NCBI GenBank assembly: GCA_026874595.1
Contig: CM049319.1
Coordinates: 4,368,601-4,432,600 of the forward strand
Length of the DNA stretch: 64,000 nt
Direction of reading: 5' to 3'
Origin: Sipunculus nudus
Lineage: Eukaryota; Annelida; Sipuncula; Golfingiida; Sipunculidae
The notes below the pieces were generated by a model that made no database searches, was not told where the DNA came from, and worked only from the letters and a program-made list of their open reading frames with translations. Below are positions 1 to 15,300 of the stretch, piece by piece (position 1 is the first letter of the stretch; every line of letters starts with the position of its first letter). A program made the translations under genes and the position numbers.

Positions 1-272
1 ATCAGCTGAAAGGGCTGAGCGTTTTATCACTCAGCCATCTAGGCCCCACAAACTTGACTGGTGTTTGAGGAAATCAGTAATGGTCAGTGACTGCTACAAA
101 GCCAAATTTGATCCCTGCTCAAACAGCCCAAAATTTGGTATGGGACACTTAGACCCCCAGAAGCAATCATTCCTGACATACCTGGTACACTGAGTGATTA
201 TCACATTAGTACATGACAAGTTATTTGACCAAGGTCACTCTCTGTACTTTAAGCCTTTACAAGTTTACTGAC

Positions 273-371
273 CTTAAAGACAACAAACAGCTCCTGCAGC
301 TGTTTTCCACTGAACAGCGTGTCATCTCTCACACTGCGAATCACATTCTTCATTGTACTGTCCTCAATGCC
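273..371 (-). CDS. TBC1D9: TBC1D9 exon 25 (last one in window)
   Basis: Residues 777-809; [14 protein letters not shown] then [12 protein letters not shown], the segment preceding the EF-hand region. Acceptor TTGCAG, donor GTCAGT in phase 0, so the coding sequence continues left of the window. Bases 1-272 are intron with nothing recognisable. Confidence 0.92.
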
Positions 372-3300
372 CTGCAATAAACAATCACATTACATGTGTA
401 TTAGCATTAAACATTGACCTAACTCATATTTTTTTACCATTTTATATCAGTTTTACAAATACAAATGTGATAACACAGAAAGCAAAAGGGACCTTTAATT
501 TTGACAAAGATTAGGATGATACATAAATAGGTAAAGGTTAGGCATGACCCTAGCAGTAATATTACTCTCAAGGGTCAGAGGCTTCCATATTATCCTATAA
601 ACTTAAGATTCTGTTTTTCCTCCATTTATCTGCAATGTCCACCAAACAGCACGGCCCATTAAATGCCTCTTTTGTGGCCAATTATTCTTTTCCTGCTTTT
701 CTTTACTGGCCACTCTGTCATTATGGTTCCAAAGTGAAGAGGTACCACTCAGTGTAAAGATATAACAGATTGTCCTCGTGATGTTACAGTGTTGAACATG
801 TACTGACCTGTACCACCCTGAGTCTGTGCTTGCTGCGGAGCTTGTGTATCTGAGTATTGCTGATGGTGGAGAACTTCTTGTACGAGTCCTGGATCAGATC
901 TGTGACATCACAGGAAGCCTGCAGGGAATTACGGAGAACACTCGGTAAACATCACATCCCCAACTCAGCCCACTATATACTAGCTGTGTCACAGCAATGT
1001 GCTGTGTATTGGCAACACATGGAAAACCCAAGGTAAGTCCCACTGGTCACCAACTTGCACCTCTATATACTAGCTATGTCACAGCAACATGCTACATATA
1101 CTGATAAAATATCATGGAATGTCAGTTTTGGTCACTTATAAAAATGTAATAAAGCTAAATGTACAATAATTAATAAATGCACAATAACACACCCTGTAGC
1201 ACTTGAGTGAATTATGATAAAATTAACTGATTATGTCTTGCAATATTCCTTTTTCCGCCTACAGTGTGGGATACAGGATATTAGAAAAGGGGGGGGGGGG
1301 AGGGGGAGGGAGGTGGCACAGGGGAGGGTATTTTAAGCACCAACTTCCAATAGTGTAAAAACTTTTTTGAAAATTTAGGCTGTGAAAATGCCCAGTCTGG
1401 TGTTGTTTTAAAAGCATCTTGATGTCAAATATGGCGAAGTATTTATTTTTCTATTCCAGATTTTTTTGTCGAAAAAGGAATGTATGTGTCTCCCACACCT
1501 CCTCCCCTAAAATGCCACTTGCTTCTAAAAGAAACATGCAATTCCAGGAATTTATGTTTACACTTCCACCTTCAAGTCTGAAATGATTTTGAAGTCTGTG
1601 GTGATTTAGTGCAAATAGGTTTAACCACGATCAATAGATGGCAGCACATGGAAGTTACTGCAAAAAAATTTAAAGTTATTTATGCCACCCGCTATCAACA
1701 CCTGTTGGTGATTAGCGACACTAAATGTGCTGATTCTTCATATCAATAATGAAAGATGCTATTGTATTATCATCTTATCAGACAAACACACCAAAACCAA
1801 TCCCATCCAAGGTATGCATTAAAGCAATTACTGACCCGAATTTGAATGAAATTGGATAATATTTAGGAAATTTACCGCACAGAAACAAAAACCTGATGGA
1901 CCGACAGACGGACAGACAGATGGACCCAAATCAATGTCCCCCGTTCCGAGGAAGAGGGGGACAAAAATTTCTATTAAAAGAGTCTCCAAAGATTGGTTTA
2001 TAAAATGGACACTAGATGGTGCTGAAAGGACCTGGGTGATTACTGTAGTTAAAGAGTTATATCCTGAATCTCAACCAGTTTGTGATTCACTAGAGTGTGT
2101 TTCTTTAAAGGTTAAGCCCATGGCTAGTTAGTGACAGCCTATAGTATATTAATTTTTCTATACTCCAGGCAAAGAAAAATTCAAAAGTCATAACCTGTAG
2201 TTAAAGCCAGCTGTTCCCCTGCCTTGCCTGTAGAATTTATGTGATTTCTGGCTTAGGCTGTGTACATATTAAGGGACTGTAAGTAATTCCTATTAAGAAC
2301 AGTTTATATATATATATAGTTGCATACTGTGGTTGTCTTCTTATTTGGGGTGGTTTCAAATTCGCGATATTTGCGGTCGCTCTCTGACCGAGAAATTGAA
2401 ACCACGCAGTTTTGAATGCATATATACCAGACTGTGATCATTAATCTCAGAAGCTGCCGATAGTTTGCGACAGTTGAGATTTATCTTCAGCTACGTAGTG
2501 ATGTCCATCAATCCTGGTGCATATACGTTAAATGATTCAGGGAGAATGACAAGGCCCATTTAAATACATGTAATATCGGTTGGCTTATGTGCAAAAACCG
2601 GAACCCTTTGCAGGTGCGTGCTAACGCTGGCGGACGCGCCCGGCAGTTATTCCTTTCACCCGGTACATGACTGGAAAGTGTCAATGCCCGCTGGGCAGTA
2701 ATATTTAAAAATAATGTGTATGTGTGCCAAGTTAGATCACATCCAGTGCCCCTTAAAAATGAATATTGAGTAGAAGGTACTCGTTCACATTGTGCCGTAT
2801 TTAGTCATATTAATGAATAAAATTTGCCACTAAAGTAGCGAACATAGCCGCTAGGGTTGAGCCACCTTGTAACTGTATAAAAGACTAATTCTGTGAAATT
2901 ATGACGTGCAAAATGATGTATGATTGGCTAGTGATGACGTGAATTTTGAATTTATTTGAAAGGTCAAAGTTCATTTTGGGGCCAAAATGCCGTAAAACTG
3001 GAATATTATGTTTTGCTTCAGATTTTAACTGCGAGAAACTGAATATGGTTCCTTCTTCCACCTACACTGAATTAATTAGCAACATTAACGGCACTCAAAT
3101 TATTCTGGGCACATCCCTGCATTTGATACAGAAACAAGGGGGCTAACTACAGGCGTCCCTTGTTGGTTGAGCAGGTGATTACGACTCGACTTTTAATTAA
3201 CAGGAGTAAGATACCCTTATCAAGACAGTTTCCCTAAACAAACTTAATATACAGTTTTGTAGTTATAATACAGGTTGGTTTCTTGACACACCTTAATAAC

Positions 3301-6300
3301 ATTTGAGTTGTTTTTAATGAGCCTCGGCCATGAATTAATTACAGCCAGCGGGGTCAATGCTTCCCGCAGGCGTTGGCTCAGCCATCTGTGAATGTTCGAA
3401 CATGCGATATCTGGACAGAGAAAGAGTAGACCTAGATAATAGTGAAATCACCGGTAAATGAAATTATTTTTGATAATAAAATATACTACTAGACCAATGA
3501 TAGAGTGCGAAAAAGGAACCCCGTGAAACATTTAAGAATATAAAAACCGCGATGAAATTCAGCCCCGCCTATATAAAGGCAACCACAGTATATAACTCTG
3601 GTTCATCTGACTGCCACCAGATGTCCTTGCTGAATGTTTGGATTATTTGGGCAGGGCCCCAACATGTTATAAAACATGTGTTACCTCCGATTTTTCCTTT
3701 TTGAGTGTTGTCGTTGTGTGGACTACTTGAGGCATGGTTGAGTCGGGGTTGCGTACATTCTCTAGGTATTCTGATAGCAGGGTCATGGCTTCGCCATCAT
3801 CTTTACATTGTTGTAAACGCTCTTTTAATTTGTCGAGAATACCTAATGAAATCTGGAAGATTACCTGAAATGGTAACAAAGATCAGTTAATGGTTATTAA
3901 AGTAAAACATAACAATGTTACTGATTAAAATGATAAAATTTAAGCAGTTAAAGCAATACTTTCAGTAAAATTTAAATACAAAATAGTACATGTAAAAACA
4001 AATATTTAACCAGTACTCGCACAACACATAAGTCTGTAGTTTTTGACAAGAATATTTGTTTCTTTGTCCTAAAAGTAAAGCCCCATGTGCTTACAGATAA
4101 AAAGGCTTAAAACTCAAGTTTGAAGAAAGATTAAGTAGGCAGATATTTTCATATATATCCCCACCCTTGCCACATGTGCACTTAAAAGTCTATTTTCACA
4201 CAAAATGGATACCTAATACTTAATCACCAGTAAGTGGTAAAAAGATTTTATGAAAGTGTAATCTGAAATGGTTAACCAAACATATCAGTTTAGTATATTG
4301 AAACAACTTACACAGTAAATCCTGAAATTACAGAAAAATGTAAATAAATATAAAATTGGATGCTATTTGTAAAATTAGTAGAATTTTGATATCTAAATGA
4401 CAATTCACTGATTTTTTTAATCATTTATTATACTGACATTAATAATTTATGTAATATCCTCAGCTCACCTTGGCACCATCATAGAAAAAGCAGTCCATTA
4501 TGTTGACTGCACTGTCAAATGGCATCACACTAAAAAGGTAAATAAATCCCTGTATGATACATTATTGCAAATATAAAAGAACGCTTCATTACATGGGAGT
4601 GGGTGAATTATGAAGGAATCTATCTTACACCATAAAGATATACAGATCATGTGATTCAGATGTATTAAGTATGAAAGACAGCTCTTATTGATTATGATAT
4701 ATTAATTTAGTCTTCACTTTTTTTCTAATAATGAGAAAATACAAAATATTTATGAACAAAATAAATGTTTTATTTCATTGTTCATGCTTTGTTTTTTTAT
4801 TCAAAATAAAGTGTTTCTCCTCAGTACCTTAGAAATATGGTGAGGAACCAGGACAGAGAGATCATGCCGAGAACTTCAAGGTCAGAGAGTCGTTGATGAA
4901 GCCCCGGACAGTTCTCCTTCATCAGTTCCTCCAGGACACCTGGTAAAGGCCACAAGTTCATATGAATATTCATGAGAATTCTGTAGCCCAACTGTCATTC
5001 TCAGTAGTGAATGTTTTCCTCAGCTGCAGATGGTTGTGGGGTTACAGCCTCAAGTGATCACCATAAGCTGCTACTGTGTACTTACATGATTTATAGTTAC
5101 ATATATTAGCTCTGACCAAAAACTGACATCATCAATCTGGGTTAAAGCAAAGACAAAGGGTCTGGGTACTAGTGGGCCTGAGGCAAGTCACACAAAAAAT
5201 TAAGAGAAAATAAGATACTGATACTGTAGAGCATCTTCCTTTTCGCCAGTAATTTCTGGTAACATACAGGCAGTGTTTATAGAAAGGTGGGCTAAAATAT
5301 GTAGCTAAGTGGATCCATGTTAACCTGAGGTATACATATGAATTTAATAAATTAACCCTTTTTTAAATAGAATTTCAGAAATGAATTAATTATCATAATT
5401 TAAAGCGTATTTACATGGAGAGTAAAACACCATGAAATAATGTAAAAACTTATTTATCTGATAATTAGTTAATTAATGTTTAATGATTCCATCTCTACTG
5501 CTCTTTTTAAAATAGTTATCAATCTGAAGAAACACACTACAGCAAAAACCATACCTTGATCAATGAGTGCCCCAACAACTTTAGTGTTGTAGTAATCTGG
5601 TAGGAGGCGCTCACATAGAGCACACAGAATCCAGAACGCTTCCTCTTCACTAGCATACAACAGTAGTACACTAGTGACGATATTCATGGCCTGGCAGTAT
5701 CCTGTTGACACAAATACAGTAAAACTTTGCAGTTATAACCTTCTAGCCTAAAAAAGTGCTTGTGTTATTAGGGTTGTAAAAGGAACTAAAAACAGTATGT
5801 TTATAGTCTGATATCACCCACAATGTTGATTTCATCGGATTTCAACCTTCTGGTTGTCATTGCAGAGTAACCCTATCAAATGGGATAATGTTAACAAAGT
5901 GATTTTGCTGATGCAACTTATATGCTTTAAACAGACAGACATTGTTTATCCACATATCTAGTTATTAATATATTATTAATTAATTTTTTAATTTTTCCAA
6001 AAAGACATTCGAAAGGATCAACTCAAAACAAGGGACCCATGGGTCACTGCGCTCAGCTGTTATATATGATAAAAAATATGATTTGGGAATGAGGCACATG
6101 CTGGTTTTGTGTGGTAATAAATATAAGCTTTATTATGAGTTGTTGGTGTTTAGCTTATGTATGATTTTGATAGTATCTTTGGAGACAGGGAAGAGGATTG
6201 ATTTCATTTATTTTATTAACAAATGGAGTGTTATTGTCACACAGATTTTGACTTGGCCATATAACTTATAAGCAGCACATATAATAAAAGAGTTTAACTA

Positions 6301-9300
6301 TTTATTAAAATTTAATAACAAATATTGTGCCAATATAATTTTTATTTAAAAAAAAAATAAGAAAATCATATGGTTTTTTAAAATAAAATATAACTGAAAT
6401 GATTATTAAAATAATATTATAGAATATATTCATGAATGCATTCATGAATACATTTTGAAAGTATCTGCACTGGTATTCAAATACTTTCATTTTTACCTGA
6501 ATTCCCATTCTTATGCAATAAAATTTTTTAATGCAGTACATATTCATATTCGTATTCAAATACATTTGCAAAGCATTCGCACCATGTCTAGTAGTTTTAG
6601 CCAAACAATGATGTTGAGAATCCAGAATATACAAAATTCACACATTTAAATAATGATCATAAGTACCTGGTTTTATGGCTTTTATTTATATTAAAAAAAA
6701 TTAAATGTAATATATTCACTTTTTACTACTTTCACATCAATCTACACACTAGACACAGCAGGAATCTAGATTAATATTATCAACTGCATCTTTGTCTATC
6801 ATTAATTTCCTTCATATGATCCCTAATGATTAGTAATGAATCATATGATTTATTTTTTTATCATTAAAATTTAACTGAAAAATACCATAGGTGACTGCAT
6901 GGTGTTATTTGGAATAACATTGACACTGACATTCTATCCATCCATACAAGATTCTTACATCATCAGTAACTGCAAGTTAATTTTCTGTTACTCATCAACT
7001 AACAAATTCCTTTTCTATTAATTTTTCTTTAATTTGTTATTAACAACCAATAAAAAATTATTAATTTATTGTTTATTGTTATGTTGTTGGTTAAAACTAC
7101 TAGATGAGTTGGGTTGGACACCTGGATCAACTGTGGCTGGGCATTAGCTGCCTGGCTGACCCAGTGTAGGCCTTGCCTCAAGCGTGCATAATCTGATGAA
7201 GGGTTAACAAGGTCAACATACAGGTGAATGAAGAGGGGCTGGATTGAGCCTGGGTCTGACATGGTCTCATAAAAACATTAATAAAAGCTACAATATTTGG
7301 CCAATTTCTTTCAGCTTTCTAAACTACAAAGATGAAATCCTTGTGTGTGCATGATATGAAAATTATATCAACAGTGCTCACAGGAAACAAACGTGCCATT
7401 GTCAAAGTTTGGCAAAATTTAAGGTACTAATTTTATATTTATACTAACAACTTACAAAATTTAAAAAATTCAGAACTAATTTTGGGTATTCAATTGAACC
7501 TTGATTAAATAATGTTACACATCCCTGACAAAAAATCCCTAGCTTCAGCAATCCTCTTGTTAAGGGAGTAAATATATTTCTTGATTTTTTAAAAAGTGCA
7601 TTATGTTTGGGCCCATAAATTAAAACAATTACGCAATACTAACATCATTTCTGGTATGTGCATAGCGAATGTATAGAAAAATATGTATATTATATATGAT
7701 AAAGTCAGATCAGTGGTTTTGATATTAGGCAATCTTACAGTGTAACAATGGGTTTTTAATGGAAAAATGAAGTTTTTCATTAATATCTCGAAGTAATTAA
7801 GTCCTAGTGATCAAATTCTTGGCATGGTAGGGGATTTTGGAGACATCTAACTGTATGCCAAATTTAAGGAACTTAGAGCTGAAGCTGGGGAGCTGAGCTC
7901 TACCAAACTGCATAACACTAGCTTGATGTAAACAATATGTGACATGGTGCTTAAAAACTTGAATAAAATCTACAGTTTTTGATCAACTGGTTTCAAATTT
8001 TTGGTGTTAACAGTTGAAATGGTAACAAAACCATGCTTCAAAAATTAATCCTCAGCAGTTACAGGGAAAAACGTGCAATGGTCAAACTTGGGCAAAATTT
8101 AAGGTACCAATTTTATACTTTTGCCAATATTTAAAAAAAATTATCAGATTTTGATCTAATTTTTGGTATACAATTAAATTTTGATTAATTAAAGTTGTAT
8201 TACTGAAAAAAAGTCCCTACCTTTTACACTTTTGGTCTTAAGTGACCAAATATCTTTCCTGATTTTTTTACAAAGTCCATTATGTTTGGGCCCATAACTT
8301 TTTTTAAATTAAATAATACTGACTCAGTTTCTGGCATGTACATAGGAACTATATAGAGGAATAATTATGGTAAATATGAAGAAAACCAGATGAGTGGTTT
8401 TGATATTAGGCAGTCCTGAAGTGTGAAAATAGATTTCTAATAAAAAAAATTGAGGTTTTTCCTTAATATCTCGAAGGAACGAAGTCCTATTGACCCAATT
8501 TTCGGCATGGTAGGAGATTTTGGGGACATCTAACTGTATGCCGAATTTCAGATTCGTAAGTCCAATGGTGTCGAAACGTGCCAGTATTACGGATGGACGG
8601 ACGGACGGACAGATGGACGGACGACGGACAATGGACCACGACTATAGCTCAGATGACTTATAGTCAGCTGAGCTAAAAATTAACTTATGAATTAAATTAT
8701 TTCAGATTATTACAATGATAATTTATTTCTACAACACTTGTATACTGAACATTATAATCTGTTGAACTTTATTATATTTTAAGTAAGTCAGGATCAGGTC
8801 ATAAGTCTATATAATCATATCTAACAAATAAATTTTGTAGTTTCCTAATGAAATAATATCTGTAACTGCTAATTAAACTAACTGAGTATGATCTCATAAA
8901 TACACATGGTTGCAATCAATCAATTAAATTTAAAATGATACTTATGAAATCAATCAATCCAATTTAAAATGTTTATTATGAGATATGACCTACACCTACC
9001 AATATTAGGATTTCTAAATGCATATGCAGTAAGTACTCTCCTGAGTGCGTTGATACCGAGCTCAGTCTGGAATGCCGGGTGCTCAGGAAGTGACCTAAAA
9101 CAAATTATATAATCACACCAGGTATGACAACAAGTTGATGACAAGGTAGTTTCAAAGATAAAGGCCTAGTTCTGTAGCTCCAAATCAAAATCATTTTGTA
9201 CAAAACCTCTTCTGCCACAATCATTCTACTATAATTTGAAAATTTGGGCATGGTCCAAAAAAGCGTTATTTGGCTCTAAACTTTGTTGATACTCTATACA

Positions 9301-12300
9301 TAAAGATTCTTGCTGGCTGCTGCCCTCAGGGTACTTTTGTGCTGCATGCCCATGCCCTTATTGGACACTTTACACACTAAAACCCAAATGTCACATGTTG
9401 AAAATGTGTGTAAAATTCTAGTTTATCTCAGTTATTGACTCAGGATCCACTGAAGACAAATTGAACTATTTCTTTTTGAAACACCTTTAGCATTTATGAA
9501 AATATAATTCATTTTTACTTATTCATTTTATCATTATACATTTCTGTGTTCAGATTTAACTTTTTTTAAAAGAAATCTCAGTTTCGAGCAGAACTCATCA
9601 AAGAGATGGACTTAAAACATAGTTTTTTTTTCATATGTAAGGCTGTAAAAAATCCTATTTTAGTGCAACATTCCTCAAATGTTTGGATTTACACAGTATA
9701 CTTTGTTTACATTACACATTGTGTTATAATATGATGAACTTTCTTTACCTGTGTAAATCCCTCTCAATTTCTTCATTGGCTAATGTGTCCCTCCCTAAGC
9801 TCTGCTGGACCAACTGGGCATAGTATCCTGTGTTAGCATTCATCTGGAAGTAACAGCACAGGTGATTACATCGTTATTCTTTATATTAACCATCTGTTGG
9901 CATAGACTGGATTCCTAATCATTACTATTTAGTCAGGCTCCTGTTAAACTGGATTCCTCATCATTTGTTTTTATTTTAGACTGGCTCCCTTCTCTTAAAC
10001 TGACAGCATCATGATTTTTACAGTATGTTATATGACTAAGAAGAAACTTTTGGTGATAATTTGCTGAAACTCCTATATTCTTTTAACCAGAACATTAAGG
10101 TTAAGTACCTCGTGTATTGCCCCTGACCAGATTAACCACAGCTCTCCTCGTAGACACTCAGGTACACCTTTCAGCAGTAACTCATAAGTCTTGTGTGTAC
10201 GGTAGGTGCAGACACCTCTGTCAGAAACATAAGAACATGGCACATGCCTATTTTATATGAAACATATGGATTGTGTATAACCTGTATGGAAGGATAAACT
10301 AAGAGATACAAAAAAAGAGACTACATTTGGTTATATTCTGTCTGAACCACATTTTCAGATCATACCACATACTAAATGATTCATAAATTTAGAATTATTT
10401 TATAAAATAGGTTATTAGGACAATAAAGTTCCAAAATGTTAGGCTCCCTTCTGCCATATGAACATCAAATTGGATTTTGCAAGACAGTTGCTTGCACAGT
10501 TCTTGAGATAATGTGTGCAAAAAGAATCCTGAGATTCTTGGTAGCCACAGTGGATCCAAATGAGTTTGATATTTGGTGGCATACATCTTCTTAAAGGTGT
10601 AACTCTGTAGTACAATTTTCAAGGCAATTGCTTGTATATTTCTTAAGATATTGTGTGTGAAAGGAATAACAAGATTTCTGCCTTCTAACTTTATTGTATT
10701 TCTGATAGGTCCAATATTTTTACTGCACATCTTCTCACAGGTGTTGATCTTGAGTAAAATTTTGGTGGAAATTGCTTAAACTATTCCTGGGATAATGCTC
10801 TTGAAAGAGAATGATGGACAGACTGACAAAAACCTGATTACACTGGGGCATTAGCCTAGGCAGGGACTGAACTGTATCAAGCTTATGACATGATACAATG
10901 CCTCAAATCCTGTAAAACTACTAAAGACGGCAGTGCCTTCAAATCTTTCATATTGATCTTCAAAATATCTGAGCACATTTTAACCTCAAAATTAAGAATC
11001 TGATAACCTGTCAGTGAGAATGTTTGCAAAAATAAATTAAATCAAACATGATCAAACATCACCACCCTAATATAAATACTTTTTTTTAATCCATAAACCA
11101 TTTTACACCCTAACCCACCTTCCATATTCAGCAAAGTGAAGAGCCCACAAGTGTTCCTTGATAGACTCTTTGGCTGTTATTGGATCCGACTCTCTCGCTG
11201 CGATCTCATCTGAATGTCTCTTGTGGAAAAGTTTTATCAAGGCAGGCTGGAACTCTATCTCCTCCACTGTCAAGGTTATTAAATAATTTTTAATAAATAT
11301 ATTTAGATATTTATTCAAACATTTTTGATTAATCATGATAACTGTCTTTACTAATAAAATTTTTCTGAGGATCTGTTCAACACTTGATTTTTAAGACTGA
11401 ATTTTAATCTGCTATATCACATCTTTATCTCTATATTAATTATTAATCAGAGTAATCTCTAATGAATTAATAATGTGTCATTCAACTTTCTCAAAGGGTT
11501 TCCATATTCTTGTGTTTCTTACATTTTCTTAAATAAAACATCCATATAGTATGTTATATACAGCATTTTGCACAAACATACAGAACTTTTATTGCAACTG
11601 TCTTTTTTTATTTTTTTCATTCTAAGTGTAACTGAACAATCTGGTATTTCAAACTGATTAAAACTTGTTTACAATTGATTTAATATAATCAAATCTTTTA
11701 TCTAATAATTCTATTTAAAAGAAAATAATCTATTACAGGTACAGGTATATGCAGTCAGTTTAATATCTTTTAGCGGGATAAATGATTTGATGACATACCA
11801 CTCTCCTTATCTGCAGAGCCTGAACCTGAGCTACTGACGCTGATGGACTCGCTTGGCAACCTCCTGAAATATCCCGCATGTGTACTACATGTAGTAAACC
11901 GACTACAAAGTTGTTACATGTGGCAAATGTAGCAATTACTCCACCACTCTGGTCAAATCTATATCTATAGGATTTGTTGAGCAGTAAAGGAGTCCTGCAC
12001 TCATTACTGAGGAAAGGTTTTTGAATAAAAACTCATTATTATTCGATGATATATAAAGGATGACACAGTTCCATCAAACTAAGCATCTTAGGAGTTAAAG
12101 TTTATAAACTGATCCAGTTCTATTTCTAAACATCTTGCCTGAAATAAATGTTATGATTATGAAGTCAAGTTGGTAGCCTTACTTATTTACAATACTTATT
12201 TTGAACCTGAAACCCAGCACAAATTACCTGTGCAAAGTTAGTTTCCTGAAAATGGCCTGTGCAGGGGCTGCAGTATTGTTGGATATATGTGTCTTTTCCT

Positions 12301-15300
12301 GAGTTGCAGGTACTCTCAAATGCAATAATTTTCTACAATGTTTTACATCATAAAGGAATATCAAATATTAAAATGGAAATTGCACAGTACAAAATCTGTT
12401 TAATTTACTGCTTATGCATTTGTTAATTCTTCCAGGACCTTTTACCAAGATGTATTTGAATATGTTAAGTATTCTTGAACTTACTCCCTATGTGTTGGTT
12501 GTCTGGACAAGTAATCTGAGATCTTTTCCACAATGTGGTCCCTCTCTGGCAGTTGAGCAAACAAGAAATTCATCTGAAACAACAGAAAAACTCTCACAAA
12601 ATAAATATGGTCAGTTTACAAAACGATGAAGAATATGAAATTAAAAAGTGAAATGACTGAATATTTTGATATATGTTCATTAAATGAATGTCAAAGTTTT
12701 GTCACATCAACTGTTTTCTGGTACCTGCATATTTTATTTTTTAATTTTAAAATACTTCCAATCATTTTAGTTTCAAACCGTTTTTTAAATAACATTAATA
12801 AGACTACTAGCCAATGGCTTATTTTATTGTCTACATAATGATGGAGGCCATTAATTGTTGGATGACCTATAACAACATAAATACTGAAATAAAGCACCTG
12901 AGGGTAATACCGGTGTTTATCATATGACACAGCATATTTGTATCAAAAATAAGCTTCTACAACAAAAGCTGGGCAAAGAGCTGATATGAGACTTCATATT
13001 TAAGCTGGGAAGGTCTTGTGTAGCCAACATCTAGAATGTGAAGCAATGTATTTTAATGGATGGGGGTTAGTGTGCAGTAGAGAGTGGTGACTGGGGGGAA
13101 AGGGTGTTCTAGATGTAGAAACTGGCAGAAATATGAGAAGTTTGGTTTGTGAATGTTTTTGGGTCAATACCTAAAACTTGTGTTACCATTACTCGAGGCT
13201 TGACCTCACGGTATGCTAGAGATGGAATCTGTCAACACAACATGCAATAAACAGTAGGATATAGGCAGAATAATCACATGCAAACTAAAGTATTTCTAAA
13301 ATTCTAGATAATATGAACAGAGAGAATGTGACCAATGGAATGAGACAGACAGGGTGAGAGATCACATTCAGCTGGGACTTGGTTTAAAAGTTTAAATATT
13401 TGCTTATCTCTATTTGAATGGAAGTTTTAGATTGTGAACACCTCTCTCTATGTAATACTTGTTTTAGTGAGAAATAAACTGGAGGATCTGGTTTTTGTGA
13501 CATAAAAATAACTAAATGTCTCCCCTCACTACGGGCCTCACTTTCCCAAATTTAAGGGGAAAAAAATAGAACTGATTTGATATGTTATTTTGGCTGAATT
13601 GACCTTGAAGATTAAAGTGAAGGTCACCAGTTTTCAAGCTTCTCAAGGAACTTGATTGAAACAATTAGTGTTTCAAATTTGAGGAGAAAATATGTGATAC
13701 TTCAAAGTTATGGGGTTCACAAAAAAATTTTTATTTCACCCAATTTGACCTTGATGGTGAAGGGCAAGGTCACCAGATTTTTAACTTGTACGAGATATTG
13801 GTAGATACATTTCACAAGTTGAAGTTCATGGAAATATATCAAGTGGTTCAAAAGATATAGCATTCAAAAATAATTTTTATACTGGCTGATTTGACCATCA
13901 ATATCCAGGTCAAGGTCACCAGTTTTCAAGCTCCTCAAGGGACTTATATAAAACAATAAGTGTTTAAAATTTGAGGAAAAAATATGCGCTACTTCTAAAG
14001 TTATTGGGTTCACAAATAATTCTATTTCAGCCTATTTGACCTTGATGATGATGGTCAAGGTCACTAGTTTTCGACTTGTCCTAGATATTGGTAGAGACAA
14101 TTCACAAGTTGAATTTCATGAAAAACTAGAATACGGGTAGTCGACAAGCGACTTGGTGTATCCGCCAAAATCAGAGAAGGACGGGTGAAGTAAGGCATGG
14201 ATTGAGTGGCAAGGGGATATAGAGTTACATGTGTTATATATTAGAATGGATCTCTGCCACATAAACATGATTGTAGGTCGCGCCACCTGTTATTTGAAAC
14301 TATCCAAGATATATACACAAGCAAAATTTGATGTGGAAAAGTCAAACCACTGTAGAGATATGAGTGATTTTATCCCACAGCAGACAAACAGATGGACGCT
14401 GTGCAAAAATGGCTGCAGGTTGCGCCACCATTTTTGTGTATGTTTTAAAGCTATCCAAGGGCTTCATTTGTGTAAAAAAATTTTCCTGATTTGTTGAATG
14501 AGTCCGGAGATATAAGCATGGATGTCTACAGCATGAATGTGAATGTAGGTGGCACCACCTGTCATAAAATCAAGAAAGCTATGCGGGATGTATAAGCATG
14601 CTGAATTTCAGGTAATTTGGTCAAACCACTGCAGGGATATGAGTGATTTTAACCAAAGGCAGACAAACAGATGAACGCTGTGTAAAAATGGCTGCAGGTG
14701 ACGCCACCATTTTTGTGAATGTTATAAAGCTATCCAAGGGCTACATTTGTGTAATTTTTTTTTCCTGATTGGTCAAACGGTTCCCGAGATATGAGCTTGG
14801 ATGTCTGCAGCGTTAATGTGAATGTAGGTGGCGCCACCTGTCATAAAATCGAGAAAGCTATCTAGGATGTATACGCATGCCGAATTTTAGGTGAATTAGT
14901 CAAACCACTACAGAGATATGAGTGATTTTAACCCCAGGCAGATGAACAGATGGACACTGTGCAAACATGGTTGCAGGTGGCGCCGCCTTTTGTTGTGTAT
15001 GTTATAAAGCTATCCCAGGGCTACATTTGTGTAAAATTTTTTTCCGGATCGGTCAACCGGTTCCCAAGATATATGGGTTTATGTGTGGAGCGTTAACGTG
15101 AATGTAGGTGGCGCCACCTGTCATAAAATCGAGAAAGCTATCTAGGATGTATACGCATGCCGATTTTTAGGTGAATTAGTCAAACCACTGCAGAGATATG
15201 AGTGATTTTAACCCCAGGCAGATGAACAAATGGACACTGTGCAAACATGGTTGCAGGTGGCGCCACCTTTTGTTGTGTATGTTATAAAGCATTCCCAGGG

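Noticed and set aside
6083..6271. A 62-codon frame also present at about 46536-46721
   Set aside because: Both lie in copies of one repeat element; conservation is explained by recent shared origin, and there is no known motif or splice context.
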